The notes below the pieces were generated by a model, which was given only the letters and a program-made list of their open reading frames with translations, ran no database searches and was not told the origin of the DNA. Positions 26,406-40,411 of a stretch of 64,000 nucleotides of DNA are shown one piece after another. Numbering within the stretch: position 1 is the stretch's first letter; every line of letters begins with the position of its first letter. Source of the DNA: Casuarius casuarius (lineage: Eukaryota > Chordata > Aves > Casuariiformes > Casuariidae); contig PTFA01000313.1 of assembly GCA_003342895.1 (NCBI GenBank), positions 976,901 to 1,040,900 on the forward strand. The letters are read 5' to 3'. The position numbers and the translations under genes are program-made.

Positions 26406-26775
26406 CTTTCCCTTCCCCATTCCTAATTTAAAGCTGGTCTTACCACGTTGGCCAGCATGCTGGAAAAGATGCTTTTGCTGCACTTGTTCAGGTGGATCCC
26501 ATCTCTTAAAAGCAGTCATCGATCCTCAACAGAGGGTCCCATGGTTCTAGAAACCAAAACCCTGTTGCTGATACCAGCTGTGCAACCAACTGTCAGCCTG
26601 CAGGATCTGTCCCTTTCTTCTCAAGCTGTTCTCCTTCCTCAGCAGGATTGAAGAGAACACCTGGGCGCCCATGCCTTTGACCATTGCCCCCAGAGCCATG
26701 TAGTCATGCTTGATACTTTTCAGGTCTTCTCTGGCAGTATCATTGGTGCCCTTTCTATACACCAAGCCCTGGCTC
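26406..26775 (-). pseudogene. CR1 ORF1 (esterase) fragment, decayed
   Basis: Read on the minus strand, this segment is homologous to the ORF1 part of the large CR1 at 50,235-50,583. Shared features, in order, are the GTND motif followed by an IK..Y/F.ALG..VKG.GAQVF block, a W..W...QGFGF stretch, NHGT, and the end of the ORF1 region. GTND is block III of SGNH/GDSL-type hydrolases, and CR1-like ORF1 proteins are known to carry such an esterase domain. The open part (26,547-26,765) spans 72 codons. Beyond it, stops and a shift destroy the segment around the later D..H motif. Neither the upstream serine block nor any of ORF2 or the CR1 3' end is present next to it. Confidence 0.8.
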
Positions 26776-29700
26776 TAGTTAGCAATTAAATGTGATAAAT
26801 TCCTGACTGAATGTTGATCATTCTAATATTACAAGAAAAAATAGTCTCTGATAATAGCTGTTCATAAATAATAGGGTGAACATTATTATCTTTCTTTACT
26901 GTAAATAATTATTTGATTGCAGCTTTGGTAATCATACCCACCTGCCTTTTAAAAGTTTGTTGCCTGAAATAAATATGGTGGTCATGCTCATATGTTTGGT
27001 TGAAGTAATGTAACAGATAAATATACTTGATGTGATCAAGAAATACACTCAACTTTCTATGCAAGTATCCTTAAGTGAACTTCTGCCACTATTTTTAACC
27101 TGAAAATAGTAATTCTTGTATTTTCCCACTTCAGATAGATGTGTGGATAGATCAGATGACTTTAGTAATTGAATTTTGGATTAATGTCATTTGCAGTAGA
27201 TACCATCTGACCAAAAGTATACAATAATATTAACAGTCCTGAATATAGCAATGTACTGCATGCAACAGAGGAGGATGCATTAAATTGTTCCTCTAATATA
27301 TTTGCTCTGGCATAATGCAGTGGTATCATTAGGACTGTGACATTGCAGTGATGAGCACATTACATGAAATTAGGTTTAGAAATTATCCTCATACTCTGGA
27401 TCCATTAAAGAAAGTAGAAATGTACTAAACTTCAAGTAAGCATTTCTACAGTTCAGGCATACATAAATGTTCTACAGGCTCCCACTGACTGGCAATGTTT
27501 TTTTCTTTGTCTAATGCTTTTTCTCCCGAGCATTTTGGGATTGCTTTGATCATCCACAGTATATTAGTCATTGTAGTATGTAATTTTATGTTTTTTAACT
27601 AACTTGGATCCAAATGAAAAATTCAGAGGTTGTGTGAATTTATAGTCCTCAGAGAATCCTGTCCGTAAAGCAATTACTGGATTGTACTGATTTGTCAGTC
27701 CTCATCTCTGACAACTACACAGTGGACCACACCTCAGATGAGAAAGGAATAAGCAAAAACTGGTTATATGGCAAAGAAAGTTGGCCAGAATTATGCTTAG
27801 TTTAACATACTGTAATGTGTTTACTTAAAGAGATTGCAAAGTGTTAGTCTGATAGCTGGGATTTCACAGGAATGTAATGTGTTACAGATTCTGCTGCCCT
27901 TATTTATGTGGAAAAACTCCTTGCTGATGAAGGAAGGAGCTCAAAACCAGAAGAATTTGGTCCTTTAATCAGTTTAATACAATGCAAGACTATACAAGGA
28001 CATGAAATATCAGTAACAGGGTTTAAAATATACTGTAATGAAGGGCACTTAGATCTTGTAATTATACTTCACTAGCATAAGTGAAGCAGTTAAGTTACTT
28101 CTATCTTCTCCCACTGTAACTCAGACTAGAATGAACCCTGCAGCTTTCCCAGCAACCATAATTTGATTTCACTGTGCAAGTTATCTTGTGGTGTTGGAGT
28201 AGACCATCTGGTCTTTGTCATGGGTTGTTAGAGTATTGTGGCCCTAATCTAGCTGATGTTAGTGCAGCTAAATGTAAATCAATTTCAGGATATTAATCTA
28301 GACCTTAAGGACTTTCCAAAGGTAACTTATATAGGTGTGATTCTATTAAGCAGTTGTATGTCACATACAAAAGCCCAGTATTTTATTTACAGAACCATCA
28401 ATTAGCCTCTGTTTACTATAGCAAACTTGCTAAAATTGGAATACCATTTGTTTACAAAATAATATAGCATCTGGTTTAGTAGATTGTCTGGAGCAAGCTG
28501 TTAGGCAAGTCTGTGCAGTTCAGCTCACCTTTATCACCAGAGGAAATAACAGTGGGCAGTATGGTTTTAGTTACAAAATTGTATGACATGGCATACTGTA
28601 AGATAAAGTTCAAACACCTGACCAGGGAAGAGTCTGATTATCCAAGCCCTAAACAGTATCATTTAGATTCAGTCCAGAGTAAGTCATGTCATCAGACTTC
28701 CAACAATTGGTAAGATGGGAGGTTTCTTTTGAGTATCTGACACTTAAAGGTTAGCTGTTGTCCTTCTGTGTTATCTTTCTGTGAAATACTTTGTCATATG
28801 CCATCGTAATCTCACAGTGAAGAAAAATTGTGCCTGGGCCTAAACAATCTCCCTTTCTCTGCTGTGGAAAAAGGACAGAGCAGTAGGGAGAAAAACACCT
28901 CTGTACTATCCTGAGCCATGGAATTACAATTTTACCTTGTTTCTATTCTTCTCCCATGCACCATGCGTTGACATCTGTGCTGTCTAGAACACTGCGTTAG
29001 CCCTCGCTTTACTGCCTGAGCTGAATGCCGTGCACCATGGGAGTTGGAAAAGCCACTGAACTTAACAATCAAGAAGATGTATACCAAATATATGGAAAGC
29101 AATTATATTATAATAATGCAATATAATGAATTAAGGTTATATTGACTACAATAAATTTGAATTATTTAATACCATTGAAAAATCAGTATCACACACATTG
29201 AAACATTCATTACAATAAATTGTTTAGGCTATGTAATAGTTTATTATTCAGTATGAATACTAACAGCTTCTCTTTACCAGGCAGCTAGACAATGATTAGA
29301 ACTGATGATTTTACATGTAATATTGAAATTATGTTCTTAATTGCAGTACAGTTTTTATCACAGTGAAGTTATAGAAAGCAGATTTATACTGGTAATTACG
29401 AATTGCAATAAAGTATAGTATGCAAGACAGTTTCATTGTAAGTTAATATTAACAAAACTGAATTCATTCTTTTAGTGTTTTTCTTCAGCTTGTTCTTCTT
29501 ATTCTGCTTAAAAAGAAAAAAATGCCCACAGTTGGCTCTAAGGAAAGAACAGGCAAGAATGAACAGTGATAGTCAGAGTTAGTGACCTAAACTGAGAGTC
29601 ATGATTCAGTTAAGGTCTTTGGAAGTTTTGTGCTTAGGGTCTTACTGTCTTTTGGCTTCATGCCTCCATCTGAAAAACGAGAATGATAAAATTTTTTTCC

Positions 29701-32700
29701 TGTGATTGAATGCAAGCTGCTTTGGACAGAGCTTGTTTCTGTGCAGTACAATGTCCAATGTTAGCTGATGTACTCTAATAAAAAATGAAATGAGCTCTCT
29801 TCAAGACTCTTCAAATTGTAGATACAAATAAGAAAGTAAGTGGTTTTCCAGATATCCTGGAAAATATAAGACAAATATCCTGGACTGGACCTATCATATC
29901 ATAACACTTAGTTCCTGACATAGAATTCTATTTAATTATTTTTATATTGTGTTGTCAAGAATTCATGGTGATATGTGGATAAAACTATAAAATTCTTTCA
30001 TTAAGCACTTAAGTTTATCAGGACATTTAGTTCCTTGATTTCTCAGTTACCCTTAATGACTTTATAATAGCAAATATAGTGGTCAGAGGGCTGCTCTTTG
30101 TCATCCCAGGAGCAGATAATGTTTAATTTTTATTAGACTACAAGTAGAGATAAAGGGATTAAATAGTTATCAATAGGTTTAAACCCAGGCATGCAAACTG
30201 AACATGAGCATTTGGGTCACTTACAAGGTTTGCTAGATATGGCTCAGTGGGCTACAACATCAGAAGAATAGCTGGTATATATAAATTTGACTCCTGATGT
30301 TGACTTACAGAAACCAACATAAAATACAGTCCTGTTCAAGATGTGATTCTTAGTTATTTTTTACAGTGACATGATACGCACTGTGGATTATCAGGACTGT
30401 TGTCTTAAGCTGTGGTCCCATAAATATCCCAATAAACATGCAAGTGAGCACAGCTGATGGTTCTGAAACCATCAGAGAATTTTGGAAACTGACAGTACAT
30501 GAAAGGAATATTACTTTCAGATATATGATCTCTTTAAATTATAATAAAAATCAGAAAAGCAACTAGAAAGGTGCATCTATGTCACTGTCTCAACACTTAT
30601 TCACCCTACATTTCTAGTTTGATAATGTGCTAATCGCTCTTCATGTTCATTTTAAGCACAACTGACACTTTGGATTTCTGTTATTATTGTGGCTGCTTTA
30701 TATTAAGGTGCAAATATATAAAGCACAGGCCATATCTCAGAGCACAGAGGTCTAAATATATGAGTATTTCAAAAAACAAAATCACATGTAGAAAAACTGA
30801 CTAACTTTATACATTTGAATCCTTGTGTTTTGGACTCCAGCCTACTTTGAACCACAGCCTTCTCCTCATCACAGTTTTTGGAGGTGTTTCCATCTGGTGG
30901 TTAAGATATGTTCAGACAATGCAAGTAAACCCATGTATGAAAGGGGGTGGGAGGCTACATTTCCAATGCATAAGTTTGCTTGTGGTGTAGCCCCCTCTAA
31001 CATTCACAGGTATTTTGGGGGAAGGCTTGTCCCATTTTGGATTGCATTCTGACCTACAGTGAGAAGTTTTTGCCACAAATATTTGATTTCTTAAATGTAG
31101 TTACACTTTGTAAGTGTAATACAGTATTTAAACTGACTTTTGGAACTTTTACAAAAGTTTGGAACTTTTCAAAGTGGATCAGAGATCATCCCATTGTAAA
31201 GGAAGGTTTAAGGGGTTATCTCGGCACAGGATGGTACCATGGTGGGGAAGGTGCTCAGCCTTGTTATGTTGCCTTTTTCCAGTGTTCTCTGCCAATTTCA
31301 CTTATCTTTTGTGTGCTAGCTTGCCTGTAGGGACAATCCTTTGGGATCAGCAAGGGCTGCCAGACTCCATAAGGGAAGGAGAACCATGAGCTAAGACTCG
31401 CAGTGAAGCAGGCAGGGCAGTGCCCTCACTGATCAGGACACTGATAAGTACCTGAGCAAGGTGAACACAGCAGGTCTGGGGAGGGCAGCCAGATACAGCC
31501 AAGGGTCTGGGGATTGCCAGACAAACCTGTGCTGATGAGACAACTCTGAGGCTAAGGCTGGAAGTCAATCTGTGGGTCAGGATGAAAAAGGTATGAAGTG
31601 AAAGATCTCCTCAGGTAGCCAAACCTCCAGGAGGCAGGGGATGCCCTGATACTAAATCATACAAAGTTAAAACAAGTGTGTGTCACGTTTGTGTTTGGTC
31701 AGTATGTAATAAAGACCAGTTTATTCTTTTACATTAAGAACTCATGTGAAAGTGTGGAAAAATGACATTTTTAACTTCACGTTTGTATTAGCTGGCCAAC
31801 CTCCTAATTCTTTTACAGCTGACTGCCTAACAAACCTTGCTTTTGTTTTGCGTTTGTTTTTATCACCATCATTATGCAATAGTGGAGCAGAAAATCTGAG
31901 ATTTTCATAGCTGAAGCTGACTGTGCGTTGTTGAGAGTAACAATTATTTTAGTGGCAGAGTCAGCGAATATGACATTGTAGTGAAAGAGTAAATGTTTTT
32001 ATGCATCATCAAGCTGTCATTTTGACAAAGCGATTTTTTTGGCCTAAGAGACACTTAAATGTCATGCTAGGAAAATATATGAAACACCTATAATGTATTT
32101 TAAGTAGCTCAGTATGATAGATTTTTTTCATACGGAAGCACTAGTAGACTCATCAAAATTTATAAGAACACTACAAGCTCTTTGTAGAAGCCTTGAATTA
32201 GCACAATGTTTTTATATGTAAGCATGTATAAAAAAGAAAAATACAAAACATTTAAATCTGAGAACAATTTCTACTTCCCAGGTTAGAGGTTTTAGAACAT
32301 TCAGTTCTCAATGGATGATTCAATTGTCTTTGCCACCTTGTAAATAAGACATTTTCATTTCACTAACAATAATATTTGTATTTGCTCTACTAGCTATATT
32401 ATTGCTACAAGACACTCAACTGATGTTTATGATGGAATTGTACAGTAATGACACTAAAAAATTGTGCACAAGTCTATTACTTCATGTAAGCACATTAAAA
32501 CCCGGTTTGGTATAGATTTTGTTTTAATTTTTTTTTAATTAAAAGCAAGATAAGGAGCAGCCACCTGCTCAGGATTTTTTACTTTTCTAGTACAGAAGTT
32601 TTACTTCTCAAGTAAAAATATTGGTGCTATCTTATACATGTAAAAGGATTTGAATTGATCTAACAATAGAAGCAGATTTTGGCAGAAATCACATCTTTAA

Positions 32701-34442
32701 GCATTTTCATCTGTTTTTGTGTAACTTTCAAGATCTGTGTCAATGCTGATCTGAAAGCACTGTAAGAGTAGTGCCTGACTAAAACCTACTTTAAGATTGA
32801 AGAGAAACTGTCGGATGTCACTTGTCGTGGCACTTCCTATAATAGGTGCAGTAAAAAAATATTCCCAAAACCTAGGGCCCTTACATTTTTTGTATGCCAT
32901 CGTAAGCCAAAAGTCAGAAAACAGTCCTGTGCAGGTATGCGTGAATATTAATTCCATTGCATTAGAAGCACTCTTTTCCTACTTCTAAATTCTTGTTTAA
33001 CAAGATGTGGTGAATGACATACATTAATGTCAGACTTGCTTCTCGAGTGTGTATATTCGTTACAACATTTAACAGAGATACTAATTTGGATGCTCTTTAC
33101 AATTGTTGGAATTCAAATTACTCCTTGAATTATTTTTGCTTTAGGAGGCATTTCATTGTGCTAGGTATAAATCTCCAATACCTAACAATTGAACAATGGC
33201 ACCTATGAACAGCAAACAAGATCTGGATTTTCGTGGGCTAGGAATACACACGTAACAGCCCTTACCCTTGTAATCTCAAACCCAAAATTTTTAAAGTCCA
33301 GGAGAGGTGTTCTGGTACAACCCACGGTGCTTCCTTAGTTCAGTGATTAAAGGTACACAGGCAAGGTATGCAAAAAGAAAAAGAGCTGAACCTGAGATCA
33401 GTATTGTGCCCTAAATATTGGTCTGTTCTGGAGGTTGTCAGCCACAGCTTTAACAAAGAACATAGTTTGGGACTTTGATATTTTTATTGTCTTAATCACT
33501 TCAAGTTTCTGTGCCCTTTTCAACTCTGTCAGATTTTAAGACAAAACAGAACGGGAGTGCTTTTTTTAATAACATCACCATTTTATGGTTTTTCACCCTC
33601 GTTTTATGGGGATGTTAAGAGTTATTTAGGAAATAAAGGAAGTAACTTGTAGAAATTCTCATGTTTTCAGTTCACAGAATATAAAATCTCAAATATTCTT
33701 AAGTATCTGAGAGCATGGTTTTATTATTATTATTTACTTAGTTTTGTGAATTTATTCAGTTCTTTAAATATACCCTGGCAATGCTGCTTAATCAAAAGGT
33801 CATTTAGAAGAGGACATTGTCTTCTATTCTGGTATTCTGAATAAGGCAGGTCATCATATTGCCAAAAAAGGCAATTTCATACTGAAAATGGGCTTAGTAA
33901 AACAAGATCTCTTCAAGCACGATAAAGTTAAATAAAATCTGAATACAATTTGATTAACACTGGTCACATGGGGGTAGGGGAGAATTTGAAGGAAGTGCTA
34001 AACATACGAACATTGAGACAATTTCAGTAAATTACCAGCCTAGTTAATTCACTGAGAAGTCATCTCTTGGGTAATTGTTGAAACTGAAAATGTTGACAGC
34101 CTGTTATTGAAATCTCTATAGGATGCTAATGTGGAGTTGAGGGATTTTATATTGAGTTGAATGACTCCCTAGAGTCAGAAAAAAGAAGAATGTTTGCTAT
34201 CGCACTTTAGTTTTTCAGAGAAATAGTATTTACAATTGAATTATAAGCATAGAAGAAGGGAGCCCTCTGGTAAAGGAGTTTAATTTATAAAATGTTCTGT
34301 TAACATCAGCCTGAGATTTAAAGGTCTAAGGTTAAGCAATAGGATGCTAGAAATCTCTAAGTATAATCTATTGAAAGTTAAATCCGAGTCTGTCTATTGC
34401 TAAAAATCGTGACGTGTTTTTAGTTTTTTAACATATATGTAT
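26776..34442. other. AT-rich non-coding DNA, no gene recognised
   Basis: No exon or repeat family is recognised. Frames are under 100 codons. The stretch at about 30,830-31,660 is somewhat GC-richer, with overlapping plus-strand frames at 31,037-31,330 and 31,159-31,389, none with motifs. A (TTA)n stretch occurs near 33,720-33,735. Confidence 0.5.
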
Positions 34443-34943
34443 CTATCTGTGAGATATCCACATGATAACAAATGTTAGAATTGTGCAAAATGGGTTTCTC
34501 AGCAAAGGAAAGATCAGCACTGTGAAATCCAGGTATACTTTTAATGAAGCTAATTCACTTATTGTTACTACTTGTATTAGGCAGCACTTAGCAGCCAGAC
34601 ATCCCATGTGAGATGTTGTGCTGTTTTTTGTATTGTGATCCTGATATCTGATTGTTATATTTTTCAATTTCATGTTCATCTGTTTCTTTATATTGTTGGT
34701 ATATATCTTTTGGATTGCAACCCTGACAGCAAAGCACAATGTAGGAACGTAGGAATGACTCCTTAATCGAAGTCCGTTTGACCGTTCCGTTGCCAGAGTT
34801 AGTGTCAAGGTTCTCATTTTCTGCTCTGTAGGAAAGAATTTGTACTTAAGATTTATTCTTGGAATACTCTCTTGAGTTTTCTCATCTATGAAAACATGGA
34901 ATGTTTTTGATGTGTACAGATTTAGTGTTAGAACTGCTTTCAA
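34443..34943 (-). other. Orphan open frame of 166 codons, coding status doubtful
   Basis: This is the longest frame outside the CR1 and the CpG island. It lies in AT-rich sequence, where long frames are less likely by chance; a rough estimate from base composition gives about 0.1 such frames in a window of this size. The predicted protein is basic and has a hydrophobic C-terminal stretch that ends close to the stop. I see no domain, signal peptide, splice context or promoter. Birds rarely have unspliced genes of this kind without homology. I favour a chance frame. Confidence 0.15.
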
Positions 34944-35203
34944 GGTGACGCAGCTTTATTAAAGCCAAGTTTATTAAGAATGCATGATATTCTAGTTATG
35001 TTATGTCTGTCTCAATTTAGATACTTGCAAATCTCATCTAAATAGACTTCCATTTCTCAGATAAATTGTTTATTTTTCTGCTCGAGCATACCTCAATACT
35101 GATATGAGGGCAAAATTCAATGTATCTGGGAAGGGATTCTTTTCAGTTTGATTAAAACCCAAAAATTTAGGACCCTCAACTGAAGTTCTTGAATAATTCT
35201 ATA
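34944..35203. other. AT-rich non-coding DNA
   Basis: I see nothing recognisable here. Confidence 0.5.
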
Positions 35204-35277
35204 ATTTCAGTAATTATTCTGATATGACATATTCTGACATATTTCAGTAATTATTCTGACATATTTATGGCTTAGAT
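35204..35277. repeat. Tandem duplication, 37-bp period
   Basis: ATTTCAGTAATTATTCTGA occurs at 35,204-35,222 and again at 35,241-35,259, giving a period of 37 bp. The copies are followed by related but diverged ATATG/ACATATT sequence. It is a simple local duplication with no visible function. Confidence 0.7.
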
Positions 35278-38200
35278 TAGCACTGATGATCACATTCTGC
35301 TCCTCTGAACTCTGTAGGTAATTGTGTGCTGCATTCGCCCTTCTCATGTCACACTGAGCAAAAAAAACCTTTGCCTTTAACACATTCTCACCCTCGAGTA
35401 CTGGAATTTTAATGTGCTTTATGTAAAATTTAACCTGTGGAAATGTAAGAAAATACAATACCCTGAGCAAATAATGTGTTTGGCTGAACGGGTATTATAT
35501 TTGGGTGGCTAAATAAGCACAACTTGATTTCTCTGAAATTAATAATAACAACTTTATATTGAGAAACAAAATATCTCACAGATAAAATATTTCCTAGTAT
35601 CACAACATTGGTTTTAGAGGTTTGTTGCAATCAAACGAAGTCAGTTAAATTTCCAAATTGATAAGTATAGTAATTGTCAGAACAGAAAGTTTCAAAATTA
35701 ATATATTTTTCCATAAATAATGCTGTTCTATCAGTAGTGAAATCACTTCTGTAATACCAATCTTTAATGATCACCTATATCCACACTTCTCTTAACTTTA
35801 GATCTACTTGGGAAAAATAACAATTTAAAAATAGTTACAAATGGTAACCCTGACAGCAAACCCAGACAGGTCTCAGTTCCCCATTGTTTTCATAGCTACC
35901 AAGCGTTTTCAGTGCTTAGGAAGACACTCTGTGGATTAAAGAAAGCAGTCAATTAGAATAAAGTGCCATATAATTAAATAACATCCAGCACTGAAGATTA
36001 AATAGAATTTCTTGTGTACTTAAGTTACAGGTTGATCAGGTTTGAGAGACTCTAGAAAACACATTAAGATTTACTATTTTCTCCCCCCCACACCCCCCAA
36101 AGTTACTCAGCCCACTGGAAAGTAATCTCCCCAAAAGATCAATACTTCCTCTCAGTGTGCTGATTGAGTTAGTCTTCCAAATATAAACAGAAGGAAATAA
36201 TCGCAGAGCTAGCAAATCCAACTAAGCCATAAATGAACCATCATGTCCATTAAGATGCATTGACTTTCCATTCATTTACATTTATGGGTAAGTACACATT
36301 GCAAACAAGAAATTATTAAACAGGTGTGACACTGGTTATGCACCACACTACCATACAATTTCTACATGCTATATCCTTGAGACTTCATCTTAGGTATTCT
36401 TACCATGAAACAAAATCGTATGTTAGATGGTATTTGACAAAACTAGCATCTTACAGGATAAATACTATTAGCAAGTCATACACAAACTCTGAGTTATTAG
36501 AAAAAATGCATTTATTTATGTAGACAAACTAGTAAATAAGAATTTCACCAGGATGTTTTCTTGTAGGTTTCCTAAACAAAGCTGGAATATGTTAATCTAA
36601 TTACGTATCTTACTGGCAATTCTCTCTACAGCACGGTACCAAATTCTCTGTAATGGAACTCCTTCATAAGATTGTATATCCTCACTTCTGTATGCAGACC
36701 TGATTATCCAACTCTTCTGAAAATAGGTCTGAGCCTTAGCTCTTGACCACACATAGGTATTTGTACCATCTCTGTACCACTTTCACACATATAATTAGCA
36801 GACCAACCACCTGGTTGTCTTCTTGGGTCACAGCCCTGAGTCATTCTGAACCATATCCAGAGGCCAGAGCTTTTTCTCCTGACCTAACATGGTTGACATG
36901 CAGCGTTCCCAAACCTAGCATCAGTCCTAGTGTCTGACGCGGGAACCGAATCTCATCACATCACCTGAAGCAGGATGTGTTCCTTTTTAATAACAGCTGG
37001 TTACCCTAGCTGAATGAGTAGTGATGAAATATTGCATTCTATGAACTGGCTGCTGAAGTGATTACAAATAGCTATACTTAATTTCCTAGGCAGATAAATG
37101 AATTGGCTATTTACGTTTCTTCAATTAACATCCAAAATTCAGAATAAGGTCTTTTTAACTATGTGCTCACCTGACTATCTGTTAAGCAAAGCATTTAAGT
37201 ACAAGTTGTAGGTTGAAATTGATGGTACTTACCCAAGTTGTATGTATCCTTCTGTGCCCTGCTGGATAGGGCCATACTGAGTGTAGTCTGAAGTGAAAGA
37301 GAGGAAGGAAGATGGAGTGGGAAGAAGTACACACTTGAACTGATCAACATACATGAATTAAATCATGACTTCCTCCTAAATTAATGTCAGGAATAATAAA
37401 ATTATCTAATAATTATTGCTAGCATGCTACTAACAAAACACAATTCTTATGTTTTGCCTTATAGCTCCTTATATTCTAACCCAGCATGTTCTGGATCACT
37501 GTATGAAATTCACTGCAGGATCAATTTGCATGGATTGCACTTAGATATTTTTGCAGTGATTGCGGAATGCTGTTTGGGAATTTATTGGTTTAAGTATACA
37601 GAATATTTTTTCAAAATAGTTCAGTTATGTGGAAGAAATCTTAAAAGTTAACAACTGTCATAGAACATTAAGAGGATCAAATCTCTCCTGCCTATAGATC
37701 TCGTTGAAACATGCTGAGCTTGAATAACAAAACAAAACAGAATGAGAAAGTACCACTTTTTCCTTGAAATATAAATTTGAGTTTGACTGTTTACCATGTA
37801 GTGTTTGAAATCATTTGAATGTGTATCATACTTCTGAAAAAGCTTTTATAATCTCACATATATTTGCTATGATTAGAAACACTACTGATTTCAATAAGCT
37901 ACTATTAGACAACTAGTCTTATGCATATGTATAACAATTTTCAAATGAGAAAAGCCGCACAGCTTTTAAATGGGAGGCAATGTAGTGCTTGCTTAACTGC
38001 ATGCTGGATTACCCATTACTGAAAGTCCTGTAGTGCAAGACTGTCAATCAGTACTGGAATGGGGACATTAATTAGATGAAAATAGTTACTCATTTTTGGT
38101 TGATTATTGTTGCAAACGTTTTATGTTTAGATAAATGATTAATGAATGATTATGGTCATCTTTTCTTCAGTTCTAAATAATGAATAATATTGATAAATGA

Positions 38201-39834
38201 CTGATCTTATGAGTGTTCTTCATTGATTACTGTATAGTGTTTCCTATTCCACCATTTTTTTTTTTTAACCTTTTCTTGAGGGAGATACAGACATATCATG
38301 GCAGGTCATTGTAAATAATCATTACACAGTAAATGCTTAACATGTGACAAGATCAGTTTGAATACCTTACAGGATCTCTGTATCATCTCACCATGAAATA
38401 TAATAATAAGGAACAAAAAGGAGCCCTGTTTCCTGTTAAGTGTACCTTACTATTTCTGTTTTTACTTCTACTCTGCAGTGGCTGGATATTTCTCCCTAGG
38501 GAGAGTTTTGTCCTTCCCAGTTAAGAGTGAAAAAGTGCAGTGATATTCCTACCCTCTGAAAGTTTTGCAGTTATATTTGGCTATATGTGGATCAGGTATG
38601 GAATTTCCTTAACTGGTCTATTGGCCAAAAGCACCATGAACTCTTTGCAATGCAGACACGCAAACACTGAATACACCAAAACATAGCCTCATGATAACAA
38701 CAGGGAAAAATATATGCAGGTTCTGCTTTTAAAAAGTAACTGTACTTGGTACAGGGTTTAGTAGGCATGCATTAATTAAACAGAATGTCCCTCACTTAAC
38801 TTAAAAACAAACAAACAACCTCCCCAAAATCAAAATTCCCTGAACAAAGCTTGGGTTGCTCTAAGCAGCTGTATGCAGACTGTGCTCATGTTAGAAAGGT
38901 GCCTGTTCATTGTTTTGGATCATATCCTGCCTATGCATTCCATGTGGACTGCAAACACTTCATCTGTGTTCTTCATCCCGGAAGCAGGTCACTCCATCAA
39001 GCTAAATATTCATAGTTCTTTTTATGTATACTTATACAAATGGATGTCCCAGGCCAGTGTGAAAGGAACACACACATTTTCTTTCTACTGTTCTCTGTAC
39101 ATATATCTATAAATGAATGCAGATGGTTATAGATATAAATTTTTACTTAGCAGAAGGACCTGGCAGGGAAAATAACAATATCATCTAAATGCTAAACAGT
39201 GACTACACCTTTCTTGCCCCATGTTGTACTTTGATTCCACAATTTAATTCACTTCCTGCATTAAGTACAGTTTGGTATAAAATATTCTTGTTAAATATCT
39301 TGCAATTCAGAATCAAGAACATGCTTCCGTTGCTCAGAAAAACGTAAGGCAGTTTCTTTTTTTGTACGTACCTTTTCTCCTGAGGTTATTTCTAACGGTT
39401 ATTTCTTAAGTTGAGCTGAGCTTCAATTTTCTTCTAGCCTATTTGGTTCTAGTATGCATGTTTCCAGGCTGCATGGTTAATTTTTTTGCAGAAATTCCAC
39501 AATGCATTGTAGGGTATCTCCGGACGGTTCAATACAGACAGATTGAAGCTTGTTCTGCAAGGCATGACGATGTGCCAATATGACTATACCGTTTCTGAGG
39601 TAGAACTGGCTTTTGTGTGGTTGGCTTGGATGAAAGCTGGGAAAGTACTTGATCTATCCACTTCCATTCAAGTTCTCGCTCAAAACATGATGGCAAAAAT
39701 CTATTCTTCAGTTAAAAAATCACAGTTTAAGAACACAGCTGCCTATAAAATAAATCTTCCTTTCATGGAAAACTTCAGTGTTCTGATATTTGTTAGAACA
39801 AAAATTAATCTTTGACAGTCATCTTAGAGGGGTA
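35278..39834. other. AT-rich non-coding DNA, no gene recognised
   Basis: No exon or known transposon is visible. Frames are all under 95 codons. A C-rich patch (CCCCCC broken by ACA) lies near 36,082-36,098, and a T run lies near 38,259. A 79-codon frame at 38,873-39,112 and a 90-codon frame at 39,543-39,815 have no motifs. Confidence 0.5.
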
Positions 39835-39965
39835 AGGCACAGAGGGATAGCCAAGAACACCGCTGGTTAGAGGTAAGGAAGTTGCAGATTCAAGTTTGTG
39901 CTCTAGCCGATTCAACAGAGGAGACCTGAATCTAGGTCTCAAGCATTTAGATGTGCTAATTAAGA
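39835..39965. repeat. tRNA-like fold-back ancient repeat
   Basis: The text resembles an ancient amniote fold-back repeat with tRNA-like words. GGATAGCC and CTGGTTAG lie upstream, then an arm with AGATTCA (39,886-39,892) and the opposing TGAATCT (39,927-39,933). Around them are GTGCTCTAGCCGATTCAACA and GAGACCTGAATCTAGGTCTC. The arms continue imperfectly outward. From memory, repeats of this design are scattered in turtles, crocodilians and birds. It lacks tRNA cloverleaf integrity, so it is not a functional tRNA. The family name is not known to me. Confidence 0.4.
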
Positions 39966-40411
39966 AGTTTTATTTTCAATGAACAGACTTATTCCAACTG
40001 AACAGAAAGGATTAAGTGACCGGATCTAGTGAGTTCAAGAACTGAAAGGGTTTACAGTTGTCATTGCTTTTGTCCCAATGGCAAACTGCCTCCTTGGATA
40101 GTTTAAAATTGTGAACAATATATGTTCCTGCACCAGTCCTCAGCTCACAGCAAAAGAGGTCTGACCCACGTGTTTCCTAATAATGAAATGGTGAAATGGC
40201 CTTTTTTGCTGAAATTATCAGCACACGGAGGAATAAAATGACTGTTCTTTTGAGGCAGCTTACTTTTAAATTCTGAAATCTTCTCTCTTCTGTCCTTTAT
40301 TACCATTTTCTGCATTTTAAAAGCCAAAGCCTTGTCTAGGAATGGTTAAGCAAGAAAGCGAACTTTCTGTCACAATGCAAATAGTCAAACTTGCCCCTTT
40401 TTTTTCTTTTC
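39966..40411. other. AT-rich non-coding DNA
   Basis: I see nothing recognisable here. The short frame at 40,145-40,327 (minus, 60 codons) is unsupported. Confidence 0.5.

Noticed and set aside
34723..35858. The shared 15-mer AACCCTGACAGCAAA near 34,723 and 35,844
   Set aside because: One or two exact 15-base matches are expected by chance in 64 kb, and the flanks do not align.
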